Part shown: positions 10,946 through 23,415 of the stretch, piece after piece | How positions within the stretch are numbered: position 1 is the first letter of the stretch | How the letters are laid out: every line of letters begins with the position of its first letter | Assembly: GCF_905220365.1 (NCBI RefSeq) | Contig: NC_061130.1 | Coordinates: 1,619,501-1,683,500 of the forward strand | DNA: 64,000 bases | Source: Vanessa cardui | Lineage: Eukaryota > Arthropoda > Insecta > Lepidoptera > Nymphalidae | Direction: 5' to 3' | Notes under the pieces: model-generated | Told to the model about the DNA's origin: nothing | The model's input: the letters and a program-made list of their open reading frames with translations, nothing else | Databases searched by the model: none | Translations under genes and position numbers: made by a program

Positions 10946-11962
10946 GCGCATTTCATGACCTTAATCTTTGATTAGTTTAGCAGATTTTTACAATAGCTCA
11001 GGCATAGCTAATATTATTGTAATAAGATTTATAAGAAAATTAGTAAAGGTTAAGAGGGCAGGTGTTAATAACATTAAGAATTATTTGCACTGCACTGATA
11101 ATCTAGATTTTTAGAAGTCGTTTTTTTTTTTTTGTAAAGAAAAATGTAAATGTTAAAAAAGGTTAAAAAGGTGAGTATAAAAACTTTTACAAATAGTTGA
11201 GTCGTTTCACGTCACATAACAAAGTCATGATTTGAATATGTCAATTTTAATGATTTTCTGCTTGATCCAATTTATTTATATTGGGAAATCATGTCTTATT
11301 CGCATTTCAAATTTGTACCGTATGAAATGTAAGTCCACATTTACACCATCATTGCCAACAGTGTTGTGATTATGACATTGTGTGTTTATGGCACGTATAA
11401 AAATAATCTCGGCTGTAAGTATCGGTGTAACACGAGGCCGTAGCTAGACTGTTTTACGGCGTCACCTAGACAAATTTTGCCGGGAGATAGGAAAGAAACA
11501 GGCAAATAGAACAAAAGCGGCATTAAGCCCTGCGGTTCTTAATGCGGATTACATGGAACGAACAGCACGGTACGGCCCTTAGTTTTTGGCCGAGATAATG
11601 GTGATTAAATGAATTTAAGGCGTTTCACTTGGCAACAGCGGGAATTGTGGGACATTTTATTACTCTAGTTCGGTTGTAAAGAGAAATCTGAATGATCTAG
11701 AATATTTGGAGCGGAATTAATTTACTTTGGATGTTAAATTTTTGTGGTTCACCGTTCCGAAGTTTCATAACTATAAAGTTGATGGATTAAGAGAAAATGA
11801 CGAAGTTTTTTTTTATATTTCCAACGACATCCTCAAATTTTGACTTAATTCTCATTCAATAAACATATAACTTCAAAGTCATGTTTGTGTGCGTCTCTCG
11901 TAGACTCTTATGAAACTCTTCCTTCAAAATAATATTATCCTATACAAAAACAACCATAACAT
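10946..11962. other. No gene seen; GC-rich unique patch at 11420-11640
   Basis: The patch includes ACACGAGGCCGTAGCTAGAC, AAGCCCTGCGGTTCTTAATG and GAACAGCACGGTACGGCCCT. It has no clear open frame and matches no repeat here. It could be a conserved non-coding element or an old insertion. Confidence 0.35.
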
Positions 11963-12222
11963 CAACAGCCTGTAATTTACTCATTCCTGGGCTAAGGCCT
12001 CCTATTCCTTTGATGGTAAGGGTTGGTGAAACACGCATGTGGCAGAATTTGAATGAAATTAGACACATGCATTTCCTCACGATGTTTTCCTTCACCACCG
12101 AGCACGAGATCAATTATAAACACAAATAAGCACATGAATATTCAGTGGTGCTTTTCTGGGTTTGAACTCGCAATCATCGATTTAGATACATCACCGTTCT
12201 GACCACTGGACCATCTCGGCTC
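11963..12222 (-). repeat. SINE-A, near full length
   Basis: Inverted: CAACAGCCTG at the 3' end, CCTCACGATGTTTTCCTTCA, then GGGTTTGAACTCGCAATCAT (the B-box region) and GACCACTGGACCATCTCGGC (the A-box region) at the head. Confidence 0.88.
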
Positions 12223-12750
12223 ATCATATTCTCCTATGACTGACACTTTTTAATAGTCTGTCTGAGTATTTACTTAGCTTTCTTTATACGAGGTAGTCCT
12301 TCAACTAAGAAAATCCTTATAAAATAGAACCTTATCTTAGTAAAATGAACATACTATGAACCAGTTATACTTAAGGTTTATTAAGCAATGACGAGCAATT
12401 TCCACATGAATAATACAACACAGTACATCTCATCATATTTGCTTTAACATTAGTATTTATTATAATTGAATTCAGTCCATGATCTTGGAATAATTACATC
12501 TGTTCTTGCCGGTGACAATGGATCAATAGAACATTATTACTGTAATTGTAAGCCGTTCGAATTGACCCTCCATCGCTCCGGCTTTTCGTTAATGATGTAT
12601 ACATACGTACAGCCATGATATAACTAGAACTGTTCAATACGTATTTCGATTATTTTCCAAACATGTAATAAAAAACAAAATGTTTTTTCCAATTTACAAA
12701 ATATAATGTATAACTGTTAGAATGAAGACGACAGGATAAAAATAAAATAC
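12223..12750. other. No gene seen
   Basis: AT-rich spacer between two SINE-A copies in the same orientation. No recognisable feature. Confidence 0.5.
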
Positions 12751-13028
12751 AACAAAAATAACAGCCTGTAAATTTCCCACTGCTGGGTAATACCTGGGAA
12801 CAAATTCCACCACGCTGTTCCAATTTGAGTTGGTGGAATACACATGTGGCAAAATTTCTATGAAATTAGACACGGCAGATTTCCTCACGATGTTTCCTTC
12901 ACTGCCGAGCACGAGATGAATTATAAAGACAAATTAAGCACATGAATATTCAGTGGTGCATGCCTGGGTTTGAACCCGCAATCATCGGTTAAAATGCCCG
13001 CGTTTTAACCACTGGACCACTTCGGCTC
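12751..13028 (-). repeat. SINE-A, near full length
   Basis: It runs from AACAGCCTGTAAATTTCCCA to GACCACTTCGGCTC, with GGGTTTGAACCCGCAATCAT inside. ACAAAAAT occurs on both sides and may be the target duplication. Part of the CTCCTCTCCC block is deleted. Confidence 0.88.
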
Positions 13029-14309
13029 ACAAAAATCAGTGACATAATATACAATAGAATCATTAATGTAAAAATTATCATAAATCAAATTCATTCATCA
13101 AATTACTTCATAAAAAAAATATTATATTTATGAAAATTAACACACAATTTGCGGCCGAAGTTATCATAAGGGTTTATAAATCAAAAATAATATCTGGTTG
13201 AATTTATTTAAAATCTTGTCGCCGTGAAAAACGCCTGAAGCGAATTCTTGCTGAGCGTTGATAAGGACTTGGAATAAATTGTTGCTGAGGGACGAAAGAA
13301 AAATGCAAAATTTACTGAATATCTTCCTTTTTTTAAATATTTGATAATTTTTCTGTTTAGTTTTAGAAGGATTTATGTCAGCAATGATAAAATCAGTGGA
13401 TTTTATAATGTATTAAAATATTTTTAGGAAAATCAAATGTCAAATAAATGCTAAAGTTTGGCTTTGAGATCGAACAAGATTTCATGATTACGTTTTACAA
13501 TTCAAAAATTTTTGGTTAGAAGATTAAGTGTCGAAAATCTTAGATCTTGCGTCTGATCTCTCTTCGATCTTGTCAGATTGCTGTCCTATTGGAATATGAT
13601 GGTAATGAAATGTCAAAGAGTGCAAGTTTGATTATGTATGTCAAAGAGTGCAGGAATCAGTTGCATATTTCTAGTTTGACATTATTTATTTAAGATAATC
13701 GAAACACAGATAATTTTGCCCGTCAAGGATTATAATGAAGTATCTGATACCAAATAGCACAAGTATAGAAGAACTACAATGCCATATTTTATAAATAGAG
13801 CTTAGCGATCGGATCAAAATGTATCACCAAACAAATATATCTAAGAAAAAAATGCTAAATTAGGCTCAGTATTTCTATAAAACCTCACACACTTATCAAA
13901 TTCCGGGAATGAAAATCATATCTCAGCCATCTAATTAAAATTTGTCCAGAGAAGAAATTTTATATGGTTACCAGCAAATAATTCCTCATTAATGACAGTT
14001 ATTTATGATGTAACTGTATAAATACTGTGTGTATTTCCACGAATACTCTTTAACGTTTATTCTAGTTTATTTGTTAGCATGAGAAAACCAACACGTGCCC
14101 CCAGAGTTTCCACTTCACTAATTTGAAACGTCTAAAGCGCTGAAAGATACCGACTGTTTCAGCTATCGATGTTCTGTTTACTCGGCTGTTTTAACGATGT
14201 TTAACCGACTGAGAAAAAAGGAAATACCAATGATGTTATGTCGTTCAAATAAAGACAAATGCAAATATATTTATTTATATATGGTATTGCTCATTCATCA
14301 TCTAACTAG
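13029..14309. other. No gene seen
   Basis: AT-rich unique DNA. A short direct repeat (ATGTCAAAGAGTGCA, about 13610 and 13639) is the only local structure noticed. Confidence 0.5.
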
Positions 14310-14560
14310 CTCGCATAAAAAAGCGTGAAGTTATTACTCGTTGAATTCCAGGCAGGATATAATGCTTTTATTTAACTAACATGAGTTTGTTTTTTTTTTA
14401 AATATTGAAGAATAGTAACTACTGAGTTTCTTGACTTCTCGGTAGAATCTACATTTCGAACCGTTGTAAGCTTCACATAATATCATTGTTAAATGACGAT
14501 TCAAATGTGCATGAAAAAAATTCTTGAACAATGTGTATATTTATTTTGATTTCGCTGTGG
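14310..14560 (+). mobile_element. Family D LINE 3' end, copy 1 (decayed)
   Basis: Contains GAATAGTAACTACTGAGTTT, TCTCGGTAGAATCTACATTT, AATGACGATTCAAATGTGCA and a TTATTTTGATTT tail. The family is recognised from six copies. The GATTT-repeat tail is typical of a non-LTR element 3' terminus. Confidence 0.75.
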
Positions 14561-15783
14561 AGTGTGTGTCTACTAATAAGTATTACTTGAGAGTTATTTA
14601 GATGCGATTATTTTACATTCTAATTGAGTTAAGTCTAAAATGAGTCAGGTCGTGTTCACTGGCCAGTTGATATAACACCAAAATATGAGGTCTCAAATCC
14701 GAGTTTACACGCGCCTTATTTGTTATTATAATTCATCTCGTGGACGCTAGTTGAGAATACGCGTGGAAACATGCATTTGATATGAAATTGTGTCATGGAT
14801 AATGAGACAAGTATACTCACAATATAACAGATAAAAATTTAGACAAATAATTCTTAAAAACACGATAAACATTTACAAACATAATAACTTTCAAACAATA
14901 CTATACCTTAAGCACATATAGTTTTTAAGTCTAAAATGGAAATTAAAACGAAGTGATACATTGTGTTTATTTTAGTTTCAAGCATTGTATGTATATCTTA
15001 CCTAAAAATTAAATCAGAAATAATTTTAATTAAATAAAAAGTGTTTAAAGAATGACAATTTTTTTACCAAAGATAGAGAGATCTCTAAAAATCGTTAATT
15101 TCTTTTGGTCTTCCTTGAAAGTTAATGGCACACGTCATCTACCTTTATTTGTTTTGTAGAAATAATACGATTTACAGTGTAACAATTAAAACGGCTTATT
15201 GAAAAAAAAATAAAAAAAGAGCAAGTACATAACGAATTGACAAGCACCATGAAAGTTAAGTGATGACAAAATGAACTATTAAAGAGGTTTGGCGTTGTTC
15301 ACACTCTTCCAATAGGATTCAGCATAATTTTGCAAACTTGCATTAGTTCTCCATTGCATTGACGGCGGTCCTAGCAGTTACTTACTAACCAAAGAATATT
15401 TTGATGAAGGTGTTTTTGTAAAAGTTTCAATTTCATAAATGGAAGAAAATTAATAACAATTGTCACAAATATAGCTAGAACCCTTAAGGCGTAACACGCG
15501 TCAGGCATTGGTTCATTGGAGTATCTAACTTCACACTAATTATGCAATATTATATCTTCGGGAGTTAACAACTTGTTCTGCTTATTCGAACGTAAAAGCT
15601 TATCGTTTCTCAACGAATACTTCAAGCAATAAAATATCATAGTTCACAATAACAACTACAAATATAAGGCACTGTTCACAGTTGAGACGAAAATACAACT
15701 ACCTACATTTTTTTTAAAGAAAATATATTTTTTTATTATTTATGTTTATAATATAACTAGTCGTTACCTAATCCCATAGCAAA
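14561..15783. other. No gene seen
   Basis: AT-rich unique DNA without repeats of the families described. Confidence 0.5.
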
Positions 15784-16006
15784 ACAACTACAACAGCCTG
15801 TAAATTCCCACTGCTGGGCCTTCTCTCCCTTTGAGGAGAAGGTTTGGAATATATTCCACCATGCTGTTCCAATGCGGGTAGGTGGAATACACATGTTGCA
15901 GAATTTTAATGAAATTTGTCACATGCAGGTTTCCTCACGATGTTTTCCTTCACCGCTGAGTACGAGATGAATTATCAAGTTCTAACCACTGGGCCATCTC
16001 GACTCT
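15784..16006 (-). repeat. SINE-A with internal deletion
   Basis: It runs from CAACAGCCTGTAAATTCCCA to CTAACCACTGGGCCATCTCG. About 70 bp between GAGATGAATTAT and the head are missing, which removes the B box. Confidence 0.88.
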
Positions 16007-16784
16007 ATGGCAATAATCCCTATCAAAAATATATCGCCCCCAACGAACGGCTTTTTAAGCCCCCTGTACTCAGTCGAAAGACTAAAATAAAACTTTACTC
16101 TGCCAACAACGACTCAAATCTGAGATAGTACGTTTACACAGAGATTATATTTACAGATATGAAAAAATTTACTAAAAAAATGTATCGCCTAAATTATACA
16201 TATTGATTTTAATGTATGTCCAATTTCTGACGATTAACCTAAACCCGTTAATACTTACCAAAGTAAAAAAATAACTATAAACTGTCTTGTGTTTACTATT
16301 TACAATAAATAAATACATATAGATTTTGTATCTTCATTATCATTAAGTATTTAAAAAATCGTGACATAAAATCACAAAAGCAACATCCTTAAATAACTGT
16401 AAATTATATCGTCAAAGAACAAATTCTCGATATCAAATAATCGACAACACGAGTGTGCGCAACTCCTAACTGACACGCATGAACACACCCTCTAACTACC
16501 GTCACGCTGAACTCGCACGTGTCACGTCGTTATAAATTCTTAGATGTCGTTAATATTTGCAATGGAATTGTTAATTTATTACGCCATATCAGATACCTGG
16601 GTCGGATAATTGGTACGCCGAGTGGTTTTGTTATTTATTATTATCTATAATGCTTTAAAAATATTGTTTTTTTTATTTGTACGATAACTATTTAACTTTG
16701 CCGTTTAGTAAATTCAAATCGTTTGTTAAAAATACATTGGTAGAAAAAGCATACTATTCGATACAAGATTTTGTAGATGATAAA
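16007..16784. other. No gene seen
   Basis: Unique sequence. A patch at 16440-16545 is richer in GC (ACACGAGTGTGCGCAACTCC, GAACTCGCACGTGTCACGTC) with two ACGTG motifs. There is no frame to support a gene. Confidence 0.4.
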
Positions 16785-17030
16785 AAAGCGTGGAGTTAAT
16801 ACCTGTTGACTTCCAAGCAGGATACATTAATTGAAATAATTGTATTTAATTAACATGACGTTGTATTTTTTAAATGTTAAAAAAGAGTAACTACTGAGTT
16901 TCTTGCCGGTTCTTCTCGGTAGAATCTACTTTCCGAACCGGTGGTAGCTTCACTTAATTGTAAAATGACGATTCAAAAGTGCTTATAAAAGCCTACTTGA
17001 ATAAAGTTTATTTTGATTTTGATTCAATTC
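16785..17030 (+). mobile_element. Family D LINE 3' end, copy 2
   Basis: A well-preserved copy with AAGAGTAACTACTGAGTTTC, TTCTCGGTAGAATCTACTTT, CCGAACCGGTGGTAGCTTCA and CTTGAATAAAGTTTATTTTG, ending in ATTTTGATTC repeats. Confidence 0.85.
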
Positions 17031-17880
17031 TTTTTTACTATTATATTACAGATATTTATATTCCATCAATTAGCTCGCTACCTTTCTCCTAATATATCCC
17101 TTCAAAGTGGAAGAGGCCTTGGTTCAGTAGTAAGATATTTGCTGGCTAGTGCTTTGCTATAGAATTGGATAACGTATTTGTTAAACGTCTATTTTTAAGC
17201 TTATAATAGCTTAATTTATGATTTCTCAATCTGGATAGATTTAATATACAATCATTGTATATAAAATAAAGTACATAATTATACAATCGTTTTAACTATT
17301 AATAAACTTTGTTTAATGTTAAAAAATAAACTTTGTTTAATAAAGTTACTTGAACATTCATTATTTGGTATGACGTGAAAGGGTCAGGTTTTTGAAATCG
17401 ACACTTGACGTTCTGACGTCAGTAATGAAGGAATGAAAAGGATGAACATTATTATTAGTTCAGACGATATGTATATATTCTATGTACCATATGCAAGTGA
17501 AAACAAAACTCTCCCTGGTCAATTCAAACTATTACCTATACAATTTTGTACGGCTTCAAAAATATTGATATGTATTAACTATGCTACCAATTTGGAGCAG
17601 ATATGACCCAGTGCTTAAAATACTTGGAGTTTCATTGAATTGCGGGTTCATATACTACCACGTGTGGTACAGGCATATTCATGTGATGGATCTGCCACTC
17701 GTGTGTTTACCAACACTCATTAGAACAACAATCAAGCTCAGGACCTTCCCTGTTACTTTATTCACGTGTTATCGATATTTATATTTAGTATATTAGTTTT
17801 ATTTTGCCAAGTGAGGGATATAATCGACTTAAAATATTACGAGCTGTAACCAAACAAAACCTTCGATCGAAGGTCAGCTC
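17031..17880. other. No gene seen
   Basis: AT-rich unique DNA. A TGACGTCA octamer lies at 17414-17421 and part of TAAACTTTGTTTAAT is repeated at about 17305 and 17328. Confidence 0.5.
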
Positions 17881-18360
17881 AAGGGAGAGTACCAATCGAT
17901 AGCAATTCCATTTCGTACGATACGTGCTTTATCTGTCCTTTTACTGTATACTGTTTAAACACCCACTGACCTATATCTGCGTAACGGGTCACCTGGCGTT
18001 ATGTAATATTTCAACCAATAGCATACGAGCTAGTGTCAATTGGTTAACTCTATTAACCAATGGTCGGCCTAGGCGTGGCATGGCAATGTGCCAAGCCAGA
18101 TGCGACGGCGGAGTGGGCTCGTTTTACGCCTAGCACTTGTTGATATCACTGAAAATTTTCTGTATTCAAGACTGTGTTGCAACGGCCTCGCTGTTGGTTC
18201 AAGGCAACGACTCGCCCAGTAGTGCGCAGTCTAACATATGAAATATAGCGCCAGTCTATTGGTTGCCTTTAAATGAACCAAACTTTGTTCCTTTTTTGAA
18301 TAATCTGATATAAGTGCCTGAATTATCTATTGGAATAGCCAATTAGTAATCTAACAAATG
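17880..18360. promoter_or_regulatory. GC-rich segment with clustered CCAAT boxes (possible regulatory region)
   Basis: At least six CCAAT or ATTGG motifs fall in about 480 bp (CCAATCGATAG near 17892, CAACCAATAGC near 18013, TCAATTGGTT, TTAACCAATGG, CTATTGGTTGCC, AGCCAATTAG). The core (18050-18215) is GC-rich and includes CGGCCTAGGCGTGGCATGGC. It matches no repeat family here. Its sense and its target gene are unknown. Confidence 0.25.
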
Positions 18361-18803
18361 AAAATTAACAACACCTGTAGCTGACGCGATATGAAAATAT
18401 TTAAGTAAATAATAGAATTAATTAATTAAAGTGCTATATAAACCTATATACTTATAAACACTGAAGCACTATATAAATTAAATCTAAATTCCTTAAATGC
18501 TGTTATCATCAAAATACATTAAATCCTTACAACAATAATAAATATGAAATGTTTATTAACTAAACTAACAAAAAGATAAACCGAGTTCTCGAGTATTCGT
18601 ACAACTCAAATAAATAGATGCACCTTAAATCCGATTGCAATGTAAGTATAAGTTAAAAGCAAACCACAAAGTATGAAAACATCATCATAAGAAATAATAG
18701 TCGAGGCACATAATGGCCGCGGTTTGGCTCCGTGCCTAGATAAGAAGTGCCGATCCCAGGCGACATTCTTTTACATGAAGATTGGAGGTTGGGGCAATTC
18801 ATA
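18361..18803. other. No gene seen
   Basis: AT-rich unique DNA up to the SINE-A target duplication. Confidence 0.5.
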
Positions 18804-19123
18804 GACGCCTTAGTAAAAAAAAAACAGTCTGTAAATTTCCCACTGCTGGGCTAAGGCCTCCTCTCCCATTAAGGAGAGGGTTTGGAATATATTCCACCAC
18901 GCTGTTCCAATGCGGATTGCTGAAATGCACATGTGGCAGAATTTTAATGAAATAAGACACATGCAGGTTTCCTCAGTATGTTTTCCTTCCCCGCCGAGCA
19001 TGAGATGAATTATAAACACATAAATGTATATATATAGTGGGGCTTGCCTGGGTTTGAACATGAAATCATCGGTTAAGATCCACGCGTTCTAACCACTGGG
19101 CCATCTCAGCTTATGACGCCTTA
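18804..19123 (-). repeat. SINE-A, full length with target duplication
   Basis: GACGCCTTA occurs at 18804-18812 and 19115-19123 on either side of the element. The body runs AACAGTCTGTAAATTTCCCA ... ATGCAGGTTTCCTCAGTATG ... AACCACTGGGCCATCTCAGC, with the tRNA-like head at the right. This fixes the ends of the family. Confidence 0.93.
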
Positions 19124-19477
19124 CTCATTTAAATTATAAAACTATTAATTTTATTTTTATCTGAAATACAACCCAGCTAAATAGTAATAATCACTAGCAA
19201 TGGGAGAAGTATAAATCTCTTTCTCGTTCTCCTGTCAAATCTCTCCTTAACTGACAATGCCGTAACAACAGTCTATGCTGTGTACCTAGTACTGGTAATC
19301 ACAAGGGGCAACGAGCAAAACTACCGCAAAACCGAAATACGATATCATGAAGTTTTGTTAAATGATAGAATACGTAATGAATGAACAACTAACAAGGCTT
19401 CAGATTGTTCTAAAATTGTTAGGCTGATTCGAAATTCGAAAAGAAAACGTCAATCATAACAAAAGATATATCTATTA

Positions 19478-19705
19478 AAAATCAAAATCAAAATAAACCT
19501 TATTCAAATAGGCTTTTACAAGCACTTTTGAATCGTCATTTTACAATTAAGTGAAACTACCATCGGTTCGGAAAGTAGATTCTACCGAGACAAACCGGCA
19601 AGAAACTCAGTAGTCACTCTTTTTCAACATTTAAAAAATGCGAAGTCATGTTAGTTAATACAATTATTTAAATTAATATATCCTGCTTGGAAGTCGACAT
19701 TTTCA
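19478..19705 (-). mobile_element. Family D LINE 3' end, copy 3
   Basis: Inverted: AATCAAAATCAAAATAAACC at the tail, then CACTTTTGAATCGTCATTTT, GGTTCGGAAAGTAGATTCTA and AAGAAACTCAGTAGTCACTC. Confidence 0.85.
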
Positions 19706-20180
19706 ATAAATTTGTTCATTATTGTTTATATGTAATTATTTATTTGTAACTTTCACCTTAATATATTAATATGTATTTATAATTCGAATCGAGAGTAAAA
19801 TCGTTAAAAAAAATCAAACAAAATTAAAAATTCAATATTTGAATATTATTTTAATGAAATAAAATCCGCTGCCGCTTACAAAATGTACCATCACCAAGAG
19901 ATCACATGCAAGCAATTTGTTGGGAAAAGCAATGGGGTTGCAGTTTTTATTATGAAGCGTGCATATCGCGACGTTACTGAGAACAATTTTATTATTTCCC
20001 CCCTAACCCTGTCTGTTATAAACATCAAATAAGTCTCGCTTCCACAACATTGAATTTTCGTAATATCTTCTTTTATTTTAATGTTTTATTTGGTATCGGA
20101 ATTTATTATATTCTACGATATAAATTTATTCGTATTCATTTGATTATAAAACTATATAAGTCATACAAACATTTACTTTG
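19706..20180. other. No gene seen
   Basis: AT-rich unique DNA only. Confidence 0.5.
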
Positions 20181-20463
20181 TGGTAGGGCTTTGTGCAAGC
20201 CTGTCTGGGTAGGTATCACACAGTTCAGTTATTCTACCGCCAAATAACAGTACTCAGTATTGTTGTGTTCCGGTCTGAAGGGTGAGTGAGCCAGTGTAAC
20301 TACAGGCACAAGGGACATAACATCTTAGTTCCCAAGGTTGGTGGCACATTAACTATGTTAGAAATAGTTAATATTTCTTACAGCGTCATTGTCTATGGGC
20401 GATGGTGACCACTTACCATCAGGTGGCCCATATGCTCGTCCGCTGACTTACACCATAAAAAAA
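20181..20463 (+). mobile_element. Family C retroposon, near full length
   Basis: In sense orientation: GTGGTAGGGCTTTGTGCAAG, GTCTGGGTAGGTATCACACA, TATTGTTGTGTTCCGGTCTG, GGGCGATGGTGACCACTTAC, CATATGCTCGTCCGCTGACT, ending CACCATAAAAAAAATAG. The A-run fixes the 3' end. Confidence 0.88.
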
Positions 20464-21021
20464 ATAGAAATTGAAACAAATTAGCATAAAAAAACAATCT
20501 TCATCCAACTCTATCCAATTTTATCCAATACGATAAAACTTTAATATTAATATAGGTTATAGTTTAAGAAAGCAATAACCAATTGAGATAGAGCTGACAT
20601 AATATATCAAAGTTGTTTGAACAAAAACCGTCGGACGTGAACGCTGTCATCATTTAAATTAGGCATAATTGTTTATAACATAATTATTATCCGATTCCAT
20701 TTATTATATATATTTGTATGTTTATAAAATCAAAGCATTAATACATAATTTTTAATTTAATTTTAAAATACTTTATTGCACAACACATAGAAATATATGG
20801 GAAATACAAAACATTCGATACATAGTGCGGTCTTATCGCTTATAGCGATCTATCACAGACAACCTTTGGTAGGAGCTTAGAACGAAAACAGGTAAATGAA
20901 AAAAAAGATATAGAAAAAGATAAACAGTATAATATAATAATATTTCTAAACATAAATACACCCCCAATAATACACAAATAGAAATATAATACATATATAT
21001 CAAAATAATAATATTTATATA
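20464..21021. other. No gene seen
   Basis: AT-rich unique DNA between two family C copies. Confidence 0.5.
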
Positions 21022-21152
21022 ACTACAGACACATGGGACCTTAGATCCCAAAGCTTGGTGGCGTATTGGCGATGAAAGGTATGGTTAATGTTTCTTACAG
21101 CGCCATTGTCTATGCGTTTTAGTGACCATTTACCATCAGGTGATCAATAAAT
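21022..21152 (+). mobile_element. Family C retroposon, 5'-truncated
   Basis: It has ACTACAGACACATGGGACCT, CAAAGCTTGGTGGCGTATTG, TTCTTACAGCGCCATTGTCT and GTGACCATTTACCATCAGGT, so it is the 3' half only. Confidence 0.8.
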
Positions 21153-21969
21153 AATATAAAATATGTATAAATAAGTATATTCATTAATGTGTGATTATAT
21201 TAAAAACATATACGATAAAATTTGTTATGAAAGGGCAGTCTGAAATGGTAATTATAACTATTAATATTCAATTCTTAGTTTAATAATTAAGGCTATGACA
21301 TTTCGCCAATGTCATATAGGATGGAGAACGCACGAAAGAGATCGATCGGTATGGTCGAGGAAACAAACTTTTAATTAGTATAGTATGTGACATAAAACTG
21401 ACAGTTGATAGATTTATTTTTGACACAATCTCAATAAATTATAGTGTAATGGAATGCGTTTGCATCGAAGAAAGGTTATATTTATAAAAATGTCAAGGTA
21501 TGTAATGTTTAATATCAAAAAGCGCTCCTAGCGCTTTCGCAATCACGAGTAAAATCTTATTGAAATTTGACTGAATAAAACAAAAATCCAAGCATCAGCT
21601 TAAAACGTCTTATGAAACCTTTGAGATTATATCTGACATCCATAATGTCAGTTGTCCATAGAGAATCTCTATAGAGAAATGTACATTTAAAAACTGAAAT
21701 TCAACAGATCATTTAGAAAGGAGGTGCTATTGAAATAACATTCAATGTAGCAATATTAATTACGAACATTTTATCAGAATACGTTCTCGAGATGTAATTT
21801 AAGATGATGTTGTATTATGTGGATATTGTATTCGTTTTAATTATGATCAGATTCGAGTGTGCGGACAAAAGACAGACATCCGCTCCGGGTTGCGTTTTTC
21901 ACACGATACGACACGACAATAATACGATACGTCATCTCTTGACGTCACGCGTGTTATCAAGCGTATTAT
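21153..21969. other. No gene seen
   Basis: Unique DNA. At 21870-21960 a GC-richer patch holds ATACGACACGACAATAATAC and a TGACGTCA octamer (21940-21947). Confidence 0.45.
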
Positions 21970-22150
21970 AGTATGACACAAAATAGATGTAGCATCGGCA
22001 AAATTCATAAAACCGACCACATCCGAATTAAGTACGCTATCCCAAATTATCGATATTTATTTGTTATATGAATGTGAATCATTATACAAACGTAATAACG
22101 CGTAATATTATATGACCTAATATATTCGTCAATTTGACACGTCAATATCT
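21970..22150 (+). mobile_element. MITE M, copy 2 (right end missing)
   Basis: It starts AGTATGACACAAAATAGATG, then AGCATCGGCAAAATTCATAA and ACATCCGAATTAAGTACGCT as in copy 1. It ends after GTCAATTTGACACGTCAAT with no right terminal repeat. Confidence 0.8.
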
Positions 22151-22225
22151 TTGAAGATCGAATGTCAGATACAATTATAACGGTATAGTTATCACTGACT
22201 CACATGACATATATAACAACAAACA

Positions 22226-22459
22226 ACAACAACAGCCTGTAAATTCCCACTGCTGGGCTAAAGGCCTGATCTCCTTTTGAGGAGAAGGTTTGGAACATAT
22301 TCCACCACGCTGTTCCAATGCGGGTTGGTGGCATGCACACGTGGCAGAATTACAATGAAATTAGACACATACAGGTTTCTTCACGATGTTTTCCTTCACC
22401 GCCGAGCACGAAATAAATTATAAACACAAATTAAGTGCGTTCTAACCACTGGGCCATTT
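22226..22459 (-). repeat. SINE-A with internal deletion
   Basis: CAACAACAACAGCCTGTAAA at the tail, CGCTGTTCCAATGCGGGTTG in the body, and TTCTAACCACTGGGCCATTT at the head. The B-box part is deleted, as in the 15784 copy. Confidence 0.88.
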
Positions 22460-23224
22460 CTTACTTAACCAATATATATGAGCACTAGTAATCATTATCA
22501 TCACTTGTCTCGATAGCTTACACATGGAAATAAAAAAAGCATTATCGTGTTGTGTAAACCAAGGATCGGTTAAATTATTCGGTCTTTCTCGAACCGAGGC
22601 GTCAATGCTATTGACAAAGGTCATTCATATTGTACTTCACGCTTGGCCGCCCGCACTAATTCGGATTATGTCCATTGTCCACGCTACCAGACACACCGTG
22701 TGGACCCACCCTATGTTCTGCTATAATGATTCGAGCTACGTGCAAAGGGTGCCATTCAATAATCACACAATTGTTTGAAATATTTCGTCAAACATCGGTA
22801 GGTAAATATATGTTGTTTATTATCACACAACACTACAGTTACAATAGTTTTTACTGTACTAGAATAAATATTTTCGAATGGAATCGAACGAGAATGAACT
22901 GATTAAAATGATAACATTATCTCTAATTTGAATTTCGTATAAATTAAACTTTCATTATATTAAACAATAGCATTTTGTTTTCAAATAGCAACGGAGTTAG
23001 CTCATACATTACATGCGGTCATTTAAATGACTATAAAAACTCTTTATTGAATAAACCTATGTTCCAAACCATCTCCACTCAATAATTTTCAATTTTGATA
23101 TAAAAAAGTTCAAAGGTTAAAAAATCGTCAGGCGATTGAATACTCGTTGGTTCGATTCTGACCTCTACTAGAATGATATTCACTACTAAAGGAAGTTATT
23201 TTATTAAATCAATAAAGAGAACTG
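22460..23224. other. No gene assigned; short overlapping frames at 22520-22900
   Basis: The patch 22600-22760 is GC-richer (CACGCTTGGCCGCCCGCACT, CCAGACACACCGTGTGGACC) and open in two + frames (22524-22778, 22675-22902). Neither protein looks like a known family and there are no splice signals I trust. Confidence 0.2.
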
Positions 23225-23415
23225 AGATTTAGATCATTAAGTATGTATCTAAACCAAAGTTTGCAGGTTCAAACCCGGGTAAGAATCGCGAAATTTTCAT
23301 TCGAATAATCCATGCTTATGATATTTCTCGTGCTCGAAAGTAAAGATATAAGGAAACTTACATCTATCGACGAAAGTCTTTGGGCCCAGCTGTGGGATAT
23401 ATACTGGCTGTTCAT
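23225..23415 (+). repeat. SINE-A, very decayed
   Basis: GCAGGTTCAAACCCGGGTAA keeps the B box. ATTTCTCGTGCTCGAAAGTA and CCCAGCTGTGGGATATATAC match the body and 3' end. Confidence 0.6.

Noticed and set aside
16021..16128. Coding frame at 15916-16128
   Set aside because: It begins inside a SINE-A and runs into unique DNA, with no splice or domain support.
22442..22902. Overlapping frames on both strands as genes
   Set aside because: Three short mutually overlapping frames, one starting inside a SINE-A, without any domain.
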